Assembly (NCBI GenBank): GCA_031553195.1
Contig: JAVBLV010000052.1
Location: 1-55,346, forward strand
Direction of reading: 5' to 3'
Length of the DNA stretch: 55,346 nt
From: JAVBLV01 sp031553195
Lineage (GTDB): Bacteria > Bacteroidota > Bacteroidia > Bacteroidales > P3
Part shown: in pieces, positions 17,501 to 26,867 of the stretch
Layout of the letters: the number at the start of each line of letters is the position of its first letter
Numbering within the stretch: the stretch's first letter is position 1
Position numbers and translations under genes: made by a program
Notes under the pieces: generated by a model
Database searches by the model: none
Told to the model about the DNA's origin: nothing
What the model saw: only the letters and a program-made list of their open reading frames with translations

Positions 17501-19172
17501 CCCCATTCGTCCCCCAATTCCATGGATCGCTATCGCCCGGAAACATAAAATCACACTCTACCCCCGGAGTTGTCGGATACACTCTACTCGCCGATCCTTT
17601 AACCCCTGTTCCTCCAAACACCATTCTTTGATTATTTCTCCAAATACCACATAAATAATTATAATAATCAGAAGCCTTATCAGGTTCTCCATTCACAGGA
17701 TTATCTCTTGTTGTTGGATTAATATGATACACAAACCTACGCATCCCAAAACGTTCGTCGTCTACAATCCCATTTCCAAAATTCACGCCATTAATAGCAC
17801 AATTCCCAACCGCGTCGTTCGGTTTAAAATACCATGCGCCTCCATTTGAGGGATCATACCAAGATTCCGCATCATCGGTAACCCGAATAATGTCATAAAC
17901 ATATTTCCCATTCGCATCCGTAGAATCTCCAGAGCCATCTGACTTAGGTATAATATAAGGCTTACGTTTCTCTAAACTATAATTAGCCTCCCATTTTTCA
18001 ATATCTATTTTAGGATTATCCAATCCATCAGGATCCATATAAGGCCCCTGGAAAAAGTCAATTCCTATTGCCGGCGGATTTCCGGAATAAGCGCCTTCCC
18101 CCGGACCATCAATAGATTTTCCATTATAACAATATCCCAAACCTCTCTTCACATCGCATCCTACAAAATCATCCCATGCATATCCTAAATCCGGATCCAC
18201 CCACTGACTAAAATAAGTATTTTTAATAGTATACGTAGACCGGTTAATAATCTCATAAGAATAAAAAGTCATGTTGTTTATTTCATCATTCGTCGAGAAC
18301 GCAAAAGCCTGAGCTCTGATTTCTAATCCAATTGCATTATCTGATTTAGATTCGGTATGCGCATTCCCCGCATCATTAAATACCCAAAAAATAGTTTGGT
18401 CGCCTTTTAAAACCTGATCAGACAATATCCCGCCATGAATGGGGTTATATCCGGTACCTAGAGAATCCTCCATTGTCGGGATAGGGGTATATTTTTCTCC
18501 CAACTTCAAATTAGCTTTTAAAGTTTTAGGACATAATGAATTATCAAAATCATAATAAGGATAATCACCCTTTGTATAATCATATACTCCATCTCCATCT
18601 TTATCAAAGAAAGGGGCAATATACCGACTTTGCGTCCCCTCTCCATGGGCAGGCCAATTCTTAATTATATCTGGCACGCTACTTAAATCTCCCATGTTAT
18701 AATTGGCTATAAAAGTCTCGACTTCTACCTTTGTTATCCGATAATGTTTATCCCATTTATTACATACTTGCAAATTTGTCGTAGCGGTTCCATCTGCAGT
18801 TAAAGGTCCCGGCCAGAAATCGTCTCCCACTTGTCCAAAACGTAACGCCGCTACGCGTAATTGTTCGTTCTCGTCTTTCCCGCCAATCCAAAGCGCTCCA
18901 CAGAACAAAGCTGTGCTATTTCCATTCCCTGGCACATAATAAGCAGCCTTAGATCCGTCGTACCACATGTTTCCTGTGGCATTAATCCGGCAACGAACAT
19001 TATTAATATTTAATTCCGCAGAACTCGACGCTCGCTTACACCTTTCTACGTCTTTTGTAAGTATTGACGATTTATTCTGTTTCTTCTCTCCTGTATATTC
19101 TCTAGCATGGACAACGCTCACCCAAAAAAGCGAAACAACAATCAAAAGCGATTTTAATACTATATTTTTCAT
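14589..19172 (-). CDS. Large secreted protein with T9SS/FlgD-like C-terminal domain
   Basis: A 1527-residue protein with a signal peptide at about 1-23 (ends VVHA). Early sequence includes ALWIGGKDENEQLRVAA, a run typical of large Bacteroidota surface proteins, then DKDGDGVYDYTKGDYP, a calcium-binding-like Asp-rich segment, and ND-x-GNAHTESKSDNAIGLE. The last 90 residues begin VVPNPYYAAS and contain NLPANAMITIYTPDGTMVRRL and IAGGVYLIHVKV. This is the layout of a T9SS type A sorting domain or FlgD-like Ig fold, extended by a GAMRPVDLNSYQF end. No catalytic site is visible. It lies 38 bp after a TonB receptor and 43 bp before a PorV-like gene. I infer a secreted or surface-anchored protein; the function is unknown. 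Confidence 0.7.
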   Translation of the reverse strand: MKNIVLKSLLIVVSLFWVSVVHAREYTGEKKQNKSSILTKDVERCKRASSSAELNINNVRCRINATGNMWYDGSKAAYYVPGNGNSTALFCGALWIGGKDENEQLRVAALRFGQVGDDFWPGPLTADGTATTNLQVCNKWDKHYRITKVEVETFIANYNMGDLSSVPDIIKNWPAHGEGTQSRYIAPFFDKDGDGVYDYTKGDYPYYDFDNSLCPKTLKANLKLGEKYTPIPTMEDSLGTGYNPIHGGILSDQVLKGDQTIFWVFNDAGNAHTESKSDNAIGLEIRAQAFAFSTNDEINNMTFYSYEIINRSTYTIKNTYFSQWVDPDLGYAWDDFVGCDVKRGLGYCYNGKSIDGPGEGAYSGNPPAIGIDFFQGPYMDPDGLDNPKIDIEKWEANYSLEKRKPYIIPKSDGSGDSTDANGKYVYDIIRVTDDAESWYDPSNGGAWYFKPNDAVGNCAINGVNFGNGIVDDERFGMRRFVYHINPTTRDNPVNGEPDKASDYYNYLCGIWRNNQRMVFGGTGVKGSASRVYPTTPGVECDFMFPGDSDPWNWGTNGVDTRNTAVPSGWTEEAESNNPGDRRFMQSAGPFTLKPGAVNYITVGIPWAKASSGDAIASVELLRVVDDKCQALFDNCFKLLEGPDAPRVIVQELSNQVILYLENSPKSNNYDEKYKELDPRIPREDTSGAVKYDRFYTFEGYQIFQVKDSTVSVSEIYDKTRARLVAQCDIENYYDSAKLRPIAMLINYEKDYTTGALAGIAMVKGANKGIQHSFVITEDQFATGTNKKLVNNMRYYYIAVAYAQNNYKTYSPENAEDVDGQKLPYLAGRKDGFTGGSIKPAVAMPHDPSAENGGTIIHASYGESPEITRLAGRGNGGVILELQEESKNAILNITKTSQYQYIPNPVYKRNAGPLRVKIIDPLSVKEGVYNVSFTGVSDTSSWYITRKDGGVLIPASESESGKDEYVVYSDTISGISRSDERLFLPLGFSIHIQKTDDVATPNTVSSATEAHATGGNVIPGALLSSSIIFADNTKQWLSGFRDNDGSDFYNWIRSGNTFETETQNRNYNEASCTAADSAGHMQSDYYFGTISSKTAQSFDKNQEMEMVASGWWAPYKLCSGASDHPAFVGVYYYAASSYNSRLMRQLTDWQIDRGLVYNDMSNLGSVDIVITKDKSKWSRCPVVELQSDPLEAQGQAKKFQLRKSLSVDKEGNPINDPDHKYGMGWFPGYVINVETGERLNIFFGEDSRYGQYNGRDMMWNPMPPTADNLMGSKHFIYIVGNNTNKFANNEIVKSTPYDEGEWAYRQLLSLDTAASATSGITSVSSSLLQSAYKLFSNIMWVGCPLVVSDEYVFKNPADIPSDVTIKIRVRKSYQPNYTGNDNLQPSPIVNSNNPMYQFGIGKDMATETGVALNNEDFSNSLLDQITVVPNPYYAASEYEQAQLDTRIRITNLPANAMITIYTPDGTMVRRLGPSPANQTTLDWDLKNHVGIPIAGGVYLIHVKVPDIGETVIRWFGAMRPVDLNSYQF

Positions 19173-19210
19173 ATCTTAATAGTTTTTCTATTTCTAAAAA
19201 TTATCCAATA

Positions 19211-22200
19211 TTAAAATGAATATCTAACTCCCAATTTAAGCATTCTTGGAATAGAATAATTGCCATAAGATGTATTCAACAAAGATAATGAATACATGTC
19301 TCTATATGCTTGAGGATCTGTTTTTGCATTGATTGCCGCTTGGGTCTCAGGATCCGAAAGATAACCATTATCATCCGGATCGCCTGTTACGGCATACACG
19401 CCCACTATATTCCGAATATCAAGAAGGTTTTTTACCGAAGCATATGCCGTTAGATACGTTTTACGCTTTCCGACCTTTATTCCCCATGTTTTATTTATAT
19501 CCATATCCACAAAAAACTGCCAAGGTAATGAAGCGCCATTATAGGAACCTACGATTGTTCTTTGCACATTACTATATGCTTTTGTATAAGGACGACCCGA
19601 CTGGGCAATTACAACTAAATTCACGCCTGCATTCTGAAGCCATTTAATCGTCTGGCTTCTGGGATTTCCTTCTTCATCTTTTACTACTCGGGTAGTTGTA
19701 GGTCCATTATAATCTTTTCCTTCTCCATAACGGAAATCAAAATTCAACTTAAACTGATGTCTTCTATCATCGTCAATAGGGTTTAACGTTTTTAAATTGG
19801 GATAACCGGCTTTTATCAAAGAATTCATTGTTCCCAGAGGCAACCAGGTACCTTCGGCATATTGCAAAGTATAGTTCGCATTCAAACGCATATTTTTAGA
19901 TCTCCTCAAATCGTAAGTAAGCGTAATCCCCTTAACTGTCTTAAAATCCAAATTATCATATGAAAAATAATTGGGATTAGGGTCTGCTCCTGCATACTGC
20001 ACCAATTGAATAAGATCTCTTGTTTCTTTATAATATGCGGATATCATAATCGCAGACATTTTATTTAATGCTTGTTGAAATCCAATTTCATAATTGGTCA
20101 CTTTTTCCGGTTTTAAATTAGGATTCGTTATACTTTCTATCTGCTTCATGAACATGTATCCCAAATAATTCGCTTGCCATGCCGCTTCAGGCGGCCTACG
20201 AGCAATAATATCATAACTTGCTTTGAATTGCGATTCTGTTGTTACAGGGAATGAAAATGCAATACGGGGCATGAACACATATTGAGGTTCGTATTCTTTA
20301 AATGCGTCTACAGATATAGTGGAGTCCGTTGCATTTTTTCTATAAGGAGTAGGTACGCCTGTCTCCCTACTTCTAACATCGTCAGGGTCGCTTACTTCTA
20401 TCCCTTGAGCATCATACCATGTAGAACCGGAACGATATCCCGTAATTTGTATTTCATCTGTATTTCCACTGTATTTATTTACATATACAACCCAGTCGTC
20501 CTTTGCTCCTACCGGATGCGAACCGTTAGGATTCATATTTCCGCTTACTTCTTTTACTGTTTTTGAGTCATACAATAAATACGGATCTTTTAGAACCATT
20601 TGGTTTCCGTCATAACGGTCCACGCGAACCCCCACGTTGAAAATCAAATCCTGAAAATAAAATTGATCCTGAATATAAGCCGCCATATACTCTGGAGTCC
20701 ATGCACCTAAAGTACGACTTGAGTTATTAAAAAAGTCATCCAAAGATTTTTTTCCACTTACCTTTTCTCCTGTATGATCATACCCAGTGTACGATATAAG
20801 ACTCCTCCCAGAATTAAATAACTCATCCGGAGAAAACATATCCAACGAATAGGTACTCGGATCGTAGCTATGAATATCCAACCAATCGGTTCCGTCCACC
20901 GGCAAACCCAATTTTTGACGAAGGCTTTTATCAAAATGGGTTTGAGAAGCCGCATCATACAATTGATTAAAACTCACTATCGGATACATGCCTGAATAGT
21001 CAATAATCGGATTATCCAGATCCAATTGAGCAATATGCGCATTTGCTTCCTGATACATGATAGTCCATAGAGAATTAGCGGTCAAAGAATAAGAACGGCT
21101 CACCAATCGTTGATATTGGATTCCAAATTCAATAGAGTGCCGTTTTATATCGCCCGATACTTTTGCCTGAAAATAATATTGTTCCAATTGACTCTTAGAA
21201 TATCCTGTCACTACTGTGCCGGGGGCAGAGTATAACCCATAAACCTGAGGCGCATCATTTCCATTTACCAAACCTTTTAACATTCCAATATTTGTCAAAC
21301 TGGTCAAATACGGACGCATTTTAGGATCGGCGTACAATTGGGAATTATAGTTAGCCAATAAGGGATTTGTATTGGCAGGCGTAAAATCTACATTTACATC
21401 CGCCGGAGCTCCGTTTTGTTTCCATACCCATGTTTCCGCTCCATTTATGGTGTAACGATCCATCGTATAGATCTTTTGCTTTTGCGTCACAAATTTACCG
21501 ATATATCCATAGTTAAAAAAATCATCATTAAAGTCCGGATCATAACTCGATGAATATGCATAATAGTAAGATCCGGATATATTATACATCAACCTTTTTA
21601 TTATTGACTTGCTATCTTTCTCATCAGGAAAACTGTGCGTAAAATCCGCCGCTATTTGAAGCGATTGATTCATCCCCTGAGGAGCCTTGCCATTATTCAT
21701 AACCGCCAAACCAGAAGAATTAGACATCCCTTTTGAATAAATATATTCTGCATCTACCGCCAATACTGCATTAGGGGAAAATTTAATATCCATGGCTCCA
21801 TCCAAATAAGCTGTAGCGTTCCATGCGTTATCAAAACGGCTCACTTGTTCAAAATCATCCGTTCTCAGATAATCTGCCCTATAATTAACCGCCAAAGGAT
21901 TCGAAGGATCTGTATGGAGTAATAAAGGCGTTTGTTCTATCTCCTCTCTCTTATCATCTTTTAATAAATAGAGGGCATCATCATCCGGTCTATACAAAGA
22001 CATTCTTTGATATTGTCCGAAAGCGCTTATCCTATAGCCCATGATTGTGTTCTCCACGCCTTCAGCCGTTTTCTTCGTCCAAATGGGACCCGTCAAATAT
22101 AAGTCTAATCGATTATAGCCTCTATTATCTAAAAATTCTGTCGTTTCAAATCTAACTGTTCCCGCAAATTTTGGCGCAGGAGGTTTCAAAGTAATTACTT

Positions 22201-22852
22201 GAACGCCTCCTATAGCTTCTCCATATCTTGCAGGCGTTCCTCCTAAGATCACTTCAATTTCTTGAATGGAACCTGTCGGCATAATGGCCCCGCCACGCCT
22301 GAGAATCCCTCCTTGCATAACTACCATCGCTTGGTCTTGTCCACGTACGGTACTGGTTCCTCCGTCATTATACCCAACGCCCGCCATTGTGGCCACAATA
22401 CCATCCACCGTATTGACAGGCATACGCTCAATTTGATCTGCCCCTCTTTTATCGCTCGTTGTAGCATTCCCTACCTCGATAACCGGCACTGTATCATAAA
22501 CAATAACTTCGTTAGTAATATAAGCTGTCGACGTCATTTTAATATTCCGCACCGTAAACCCCGACGCACTAACCGTTACGCCCTGTAATTTTACATCTGC
22601 ATAACCTATATACTTAACTTCAATGTCATAAGTCCCTGCCGGCAATGATTTAACCGTATATTCACCATTATCATCCGATGAAGCCCCTCCTCTTTGCTGC
22701 CCGCCTTGGGTAACAATAAGATTAACATACGGCAATGCCTCCCCATTCTCAGAGTCGGTGATCTTTCCTTTTAAAGTGCCCTGCGCCAAAAGCGCTGCAT
22801 GGGTCAAAAGAAGTAGTCCTAATGTGATTAGTAATTTTCTTAACATACTCAT
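19211..22852 (-). CDS. TonB-dependent outer-membrane receptor with N-terminal carboxypeptidase-regulatory-like domain
   Basis: A 1213-residue TonB-dependent transporter. The signal peptide covers about 1-23 (ends LLAQ). Residues 24-110 form a CarboxypepD-regulatory-like domain (GTLKGKITDSENGEALPYVN, then GTYDIEVKYIGY). The plug follows at about 130-235 (RMPVNTVDGIVATMAGV, QEIEVILGGTPARYGEAIGG). The remainder is a barrel ending LKLGVRYSF with the usual terminal Phe. No SusD gene lies next to it, so it is not a standard SusCD pair. It leads an operon with the 1527-residue protein and the PorV-like gene. A TAGTTTTG box on the minus strand at 22903-22910 is a likely promoter. The ligand is unknown. 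Confidence 0.88.
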   Translation of the reverse strand: MSMLRKLLITLGLLLLTHAALLAQGTLKGKITDSENGEALPYVNLIVTQGGQQRGGASSDDNGEYTVKSLPAGTYDIEVKYIGYADVKLQGVTVSASGFTVRNIKMTSTAYITNEVIVYDTVPVIEVGNATTSDKRGADQIERMPVNTVDGIVATMAGVGYNDGGTSTVRGQDQAMVVMQGGILRRGGAIMPTGSIQEIEVILGGTPARYGEAIGGVQVITLKPPAPKFAGTVRFETTEFLDNRGYNRLDLYLTGPIWTKKTAEGVENTIMGYRISAFGQYQRMSLYRPDDDALYLLKDDKREEIEQTPLLLHTDPSNPLAVNYRADYLRTDDFEQVSRFDNAWNATAYLDGAMDIKFSPNAVLAVDAEYIYSKGMSNSSGLAVMNNGKAPQGMNQSLQIAADFTHSFPDEKDSKSIIKRLMYNISGSYYYAYSSSYDPDFNDDFFNYGYIGKFVTQKQKIYTMDRYTINGAETWVWKQNGAPADVNVDFTPANTNPLLANYNSQLYADPKMRPYLTSLTNIGMLKGLVNGNDAPQVYGLYSAPGTVVTGYSKSQLEQYYFQAKVSGDIKRHSIEFGIQYQRLVSRSYSLTANSLWTIMYQEANAHIAQLDLDNPIIDYSGMYPIVSFNQLYDAASQTHFDKSLRQKLGLPVDGTDWLDIHSYDPSTYSLDMFSPDELFNSGRSLISYTGYDHTGEKVSGKKSLDDFFNNSSRTLGAWTPEYMAAYIQDQFYFQDLIFNVGVRVDRYDGNQMVLKDPYLLYDSKTVKEVSGNMNPNGSHPVGAKDDWVVYVNKYSGNTDEIQITGYRSGSTWYDAQGIEVSDPDDVRSRETGVPTPYRKNATDSTISVDAFKEYEPQYVFMPRIAFSFPVTTESQFKASYDIIARRPPEAAWQANYLGYMFMKQIESITNPNLKPEKVTNYEIGFQQALNKMSAIMISAYYKETRDLIQLVQYAGADPNPNYFSYDNLDFKTVKGITLTYDLRRSKNMRLNANYTLQYAEGTWLPLGTMNSLIKAGYPNLKTLNPIDDDRRHQFKLNFDFRYGEGKDYNGPTTTRVVKDEEGNPRSQTIKWLQNAGVNLVVIAQSGRPYTKAYSNVQRTIVGSYNGASLPWQFFVDMDINKTWGIKVGKRKTYLTAYASVKNLLDIRNIVGVYAVTGDPDDNGYLSDPETQAAINAKTDPQAYRDMYSLSLLNTSYGNYSIPRMLKLGVRYSF

Positions 22853-22902
22853 TCTATTTATTTTATATAAAGCGTAGTTTTCCCTTTCAAATTGCTAAGT
22901 TA

Positions 22903-22910
22903 CAAAACTA
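22903..22910 (-). promoter_or_regulatory. -7 promoter box of the TonB receptor operon
   Basis: Read on the minus strand this is TAGTTTTG, a match to TAnnTTTG, 50 bases before the ATG at 22852. No -33 box was found at normal spacing. Confidence 0.4.
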
Positions 22911-22986
22911 TTATAAATAAACAATCCTTCTTCGGAAGAATTTCTTACAAGGAATATTTATTGCAAATTTTGTTTCATTTAAATCA

Positions 22987-23424
22987 TTAATTATATTGAC
23001 GATACAAAATTGATGAAAGTATAATTGCTTCTCTTAAATCAAATTCTTTTTGTTCATTTAGAATAGGCGAATCATCTTTTATTTCGTTTTCTGTTACCAA
23101 ATCCTTGTTCAAAGAAAATTCCGGCATAACGTGATATTTCTCAAACCGATTTTTGTCTTCATTTTCTTTTTTAAAAACAGATTTTTGATTTATTTCGTGT
23201 TCGCCCTCTGTTTCATACACTCTCATTTGTTTTGGATTCGATAAATTTACTTTTTGCCTCGGGTTTTGATTTATTTCCTCAAACTCTGACAGAATAGTAT
23301 CAAATATACTCTTCTTAGGTTCATTCTCCTTTGGCGTCTTGCCCCTCTGCGCCTTTTTTGACTGATTGTATAGAGAGAACCCAGCTCCCAACAACGCAAG
23401 TAAAATGATCCAAATATTATCCAT
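22987..23424 (-). CDS. Small Bacteroidota membrane-anchored protein of unknown function
   Basis: A 145-residue protein when started at the ATG at 23424; a longer frame starts at 23466, but MDNIWIILLALLGAGFSLYNQ gives a clean N-terminal membrane segment. Then comes a long charged, probably disordered region of about 100 residues. The C-terminus EFDLREAIILSSILYRQYN resembles a short conserved tail (FDLRxAxIxSxIL) that I associate with unannotated Bacteroidota membrane proteins. It follows secDF on the same strand with an 88-bp gap, so a link to protein export is possible but unproven. I do not recognise a characterised family. Confidence 0.6.
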   Translation of the reverse strand: MDNIWIILLALLGAGFSLYNQSKKAQRGKTPKENEPKKSIFDTILSEFEEINQNPRQKVNLSNPKQMRVYETEGEHEINQKSVFKKENEDKNRFEKYHVMPEFSLNKDLVTENEIKDDSPILNEQKEFDLREAIILSSILYRQYN

Positions 23425-23512
23425 ATTGTATTTTTTAATAAACATCCTCCCAATGTGAAGTTCCAACCCTACATTAAGAGGATATTTATAATCTAATCTT
23501 TATCCCTAAAGA

Positions 23513-26500
23513 TTATTTCTTTTCATGTAGTAAAGCTTTTTTCTTTTGCTGCCTGGTAATTAATTCATACGCAACCGGACAAGCAATGAATATAGATGAA
23601 TATGCGCCTATACCCACTCCAAATAACAAAGCAAAAGCAAATCCTCTTATCACTTCTCCTCCGAATATAAATATCATCAATAATACAAGAAATGTACTTC
23701 CTACCGTATTTACCGTACGGCTCAAAGTAGAGTTTATAGCTTCGTTCATTACATCTTTAAAATCTCGACGGGGATACAATTTCACATATTCCCTTACACG
23801 GTCGAAAACAATTACCGTATCATTAATGGAATAACCTATAATTGTCAGAATAGCGGCAATAAACGACTGATCCGCCTCCAATGTAAACGGAAGTATTCCG
23901 TTAAACAAGGCAAACACCCCTATTGTTACTAAAGCATCATTGGCCAATGAGACCAAACCGCCTATTCCATATTGCCATTTACTGAATCTTAATCCTATAT
24001 AAATAAATATCATCAACAAAGCCAAGGCTACGGCAATTACAGCAGAGCGTTTAATATCGTTGGCTATTGTCGGCCCTACTATTTCGGAACTAATAATTCC
24101 TAACGGATTTTCCAGTGTTGATTCAAATTCGCTTTGAGTCAACGGTTTTTTATAGAATTTCAGACATCCTTTATATAACTTCGTTTGTATCTCTTTTTTT
24201 ACGGGATCTGAATCTTCGTTTATTTTATACTTGGTGGTTATTTTAGCTTGCGTATTAGGTCCGAAAGTTTTCACTTCGGGCGCTATTCCGTCAAATTGTT
24301 CCTCCAAAGCTTTGCGTATTTCATCTGTTCTTACATCCTGATCGAAACGAATAACATATGTTCTACCTCCCGTAAAATCAACCCCATAGTTTAATCCCTT
24401 AAAAACGAGCGACCCTACCGCAATTAAAACCAACGATATCGTAATTACATAAAACTTCTTGCGCATGCCCACAAAGTCTATATGCGTATTTGCCAAGAAA
24501 TTTTTTGTCATCGGGAAATAGAAAGAGATATTTTTCTTACGCGCAAGCAAGTAGTCTATCGTTAAACGAGTAATAAAGATACTCGTAAATAAAGATGTTA
24601 AGATCCCTACGCATAAAGTAACAGCAAAACCTTGTATAGGTCCAGTCCCGAATATTATTAACACAATACCGGTAAGCAATGTGGTTACGTTTCCATCTAT
24701 AATAGCTGAATATGCATGTTTATACCCATCCGATACAGCTGTTGAAAGTGTTTTTCCTGCTCTCAATTCTTCTTTAACACGTTCATTTATAATTACATTG
24801 GCATCTACCGCCATTGCCAAGGTTAATACAATCCCTGCAATACCGGGTAATGTTAAAACAGCCCCTAACGACGCTAACACGCCCATCAGAAAGAATATAT
24901 TGGTAACCAACGCAATTCCTGATATCATTCCTGCATTCTTATAAAAGAATACCATATAAGCTAATATAAGAATGAATGCAATTAAAAATGAGAAGAAACC
25001 TGCGTTAATAGATTCTTTACCTAAAGACGGACCTACAACGGCTTCCTGGACAATTCTTGCCGGAGCAGGCAATTTTCCTGCTTTCAAAATATTGGCCAAA
25101 TCTTTTCCTTCTTCTACCGAGAAAGTTCCGGTAATAGATGAACGACCATTAGGAATTTCTCCGTTTACCCTTGGCGCAGAGTATACATAATTATCTAACA
25201 CAATAGCAATACATTTCCCAATATTAGCGCCTGTTACTTTTTTCCATTCTCTGGCGCCCTCGGCATTCATCGTCATCGAAACTTCAACGCCGCCGTCATT
25301 ACCGTAGTCCTGATGGGCGTCAGTAATGACGTCTCCGCCTAACAAAGCAGATCCGTCCCTGGTGGTGACTTCTATTGCATATAATTGATAAACATCCGAC
25401 CCTTTTAAAGGCTTTGCATCCCAATAAAATTTATATTTGGCAGGGATCACTCTTTTTTCAACAGCTTTAGACAACATTTCATCTATAAGCTGCCTGTCTT
25501 TAGATAATGCCATCCCCACAACAGGGCCTTCGCCAAGCGCGCCGGTTTTTCTATCTACATTTAAAGATATCCTCGAAAATAACGGATCTTTTGCTTCTTG
25601 TTCTTCTTTACTCAACGAGGCCGGATCTTGAGACGTGCTGTCTTTACTCTTTTTTAAAGAAGCTAACACTTCATTTTCTTGACTGTTAGTATCATTTGCT
25701 AATTCTTGAGAAAGAACTGCCGAATCCTTCGGATTTGCAACCGTATCCAAAGATGTCGTATGTATTGACGCCAAATATGTATTGGCTCTATCCAAATATT
25801 CATATACATCTTTAAATTCTGCGGCAAGCCAGAATTCTAATTGCGCCGTTCCTTGCAAAAGCTTCCGAACACGTTCAGGTTCTTTTATGCCCGGCAACTC
25901 GACTAATATACGTTCCGAAGCGGATAGCTTCTGAATATTGGGTTGAGAGACACCGAATTTATCGATACGTTGACGCAAAATTTGATATGTCCGATCAAAT
26001 GCATCCGCGCTTTCCTTTTTTACAACCTCTATAACTTTTTCATTATTGTCGGTAAGTTTTATCTTATCTCTTAATTGCGTGGTGAAGTATCCAGCGAGTT
26101 TAACATTAGGATCTATTTCTTTTATTGATTCTGCAAAAAGGGTAACAAAATCCTTACTTGTCGAACGTTGTTTTTCTTTAGCCAGATTTACCGCCTTATT
26201 AAAAATGCTATCATTTGTATGATTTGCTAATGCCCGTACTACATCTTCCGTAGAAACTTCCATCATAACATTCATCCCGCCTTTTAAGTCGAGACCCATG
26301 TTGATTTCCCGCGCTTTACAATCTTTGTACGAAAATTTCCTTAACCATAAAAAGTTATATATGGTTTCATTTGACATTGAATCCAGGTAAGCCGTCGTTC
26401 TGGCTCCCCCTATGGAATCAAAAAGATAATTTTCTCTTAATTCATCGCCTTTTGCAAGCTCTTTAGCTTGTTTACGGATTTCATCCGAATGAGAGTATGC

Positions 26501-26614
26501 ATATTTACTGGCCTTACCTTCTTCGCGTTTCGTAAAATACGTGAATGAAAGTTGGTAAAGGCAAACCAGTGCAAAGGCAATAGCGAATACCTTAATAGCT
26601 CCTTTGTTTTGCAT
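23513..26614 (-). CDS. secDF: Protein-export membrane protein SecDF (fusion)
   Basis: A 1033-residue fusion of SecD and SecF, the proton-driven RND-type accessory pair of the Sec translocon. The SecD half (about 1-690) has an N-terminal membrane helix, the DLKGGMNVMMEV segment, the large periplasmic P1 region, and the membrane block with LTLAMAVDANVIINERVKEEL. The SecF half (about 700-1033) has GLNYGVDFTGGRTY, GPTIANDIKRSA and LTIIGYSINDTVIVFDRVRE. A Thr/Ser/Asp-rich insert at about 285-350 in the periplasmic part is poorly conserved. The fused form is normal for Bacteroidota. A -7 box with a spaced -33-like element lies upstream. Confidence 0.96.
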   Translation of the reverse strand: MQNKGAIKVFAIAFALVCLYQLSFTYFTKREEGKASKYAYSHSDEIRKQAKELAKGDELRENYLFDSIGGARTTAYLDSMSNETIYNFLWLRKFSYKDCKAREINMGLDLKGGMNVMMEVSTEDVVRALANHTNDSIFNKAVNLAKEKQRSTSKDFVTLFAESIKEIDPNVKLAGYFTTQLRDKIKLTDNNEKVIEVVKKESADAFDRTYQILRQRIDKFGVSQPNIQKLSASERILVELPGIKEPERVRKLLQGTAQLEFWLAAEFKDVYEYLDRANTYLASIHTTSLDTVANPKDSAVLSQELANDTNSQENEVLASLKKSKDSTSQDPASLSKEEQEAKDPLFSRISLNVDRKTGALGEGPVVGMALSKDRQLIDEMLSKAVEKRVIPAKYKFYWDAKPLKGSDVYQLYAIEVTTRDGSALLGGDVITDAHQDYGNDGGVEVSMTMNAEGAREWKKVTGANIGKCIAIVLDNYVYSAPRVNGEIPNGRSSITGTFSVEEGKDLANILKAGKLPAPARIVQEAVVGPSLGKESINAGFFSFLIAFILILAYMVFFYKNAGMISGIALVTNIFFLMGVLASLGAVLTLPGIAGIVLTLAMAVDANVIINERVKEELRAGKTLSTAVSDGYKHAYSAIIDGNVTTLLTGIVLIIFGTGPIQGFAVTLCVGILTSLFTSIFITRLTIDYLLARKKNISFYFPMTKNFLANTHIDFVGMRKKFYVITISLVLIAVGSLVFKGLNYGVDFTGGRTYVIRFDQDVRTDEIRKALEEQFDGIAPEVKTFGPNTQAKITTKYKINEDSDPVKKEIQTKLYKGCLKFYKKPLTQSEFESTLENPLGIISSEIVGPTIANDIKRSAVIAVALALLMIFIYIGLRFSKWQYGIGGLVSLANDALVTIGVFALFNGILPFTLEADQSFIAAILTIIGYSINDTVIVFDRVREYVKLYPRRDFKDVMNEAINSTLSRTVNTVGSTFLVLLMIFIFGGEVIRGFAFALLFGVGIGAYSSIFIACPVAYELITRQQKKKALLHEKK

Positions 26615-26656
26615 TTTTTTATTTATTACTATTTATGCTTTATTTTTTTGAACATG

Positions 26657-26689
26657 CAAAGGTATAAATTTATTTGTAATTCTACCAAT
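26657..26689 (-). promoter_or_regulatory. Promoter of secDF
   Basis: On the minus strand TACCTTTG at 26657-26664 is a -7 box and ATTG at 26686-26689 is a three-of-four match to the -33 TTTG element, with a 21-bp spacing that fits Bacteroidota promoters. It lies 43 bases before the secDF start. Confidence 0.5.
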
Positions 26690-26828
26690 GAAAATTATTC
26701 TATTTTTATATTTTATTGATTATCAATCATCAAGCCTATTTCAAGAAGAGTGGATAGATATTTATGGAATCGGGTAATGCAAAATATGACAAAATATATC
26801 AATATAACATCTAATATATCATAATTTT

Positions 26829-26836
26829 TATTTTTG
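26829..26836 (+). promoter_or_regulatory. -7 promoter box of radC
   Basis: TATTTTTG matches TAnnTTTG and lies 32 bases before the radC ATG at 26868. No -33 element is evident in this very AT-rich spacer. Confidence 0.35.
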
Positions 26837-26867
26837 TAATATTGCAAATATTTATTTTAGCTAAAAA

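Noticed and set aside
14589..19172. Reading the 1527-residue protein as a calcium-dependent protease or adhesin
   Set aside because: The DKDGDGVYDY segment is only calcium-binding-like, and no catalytic motif or adhesin repeat was found.
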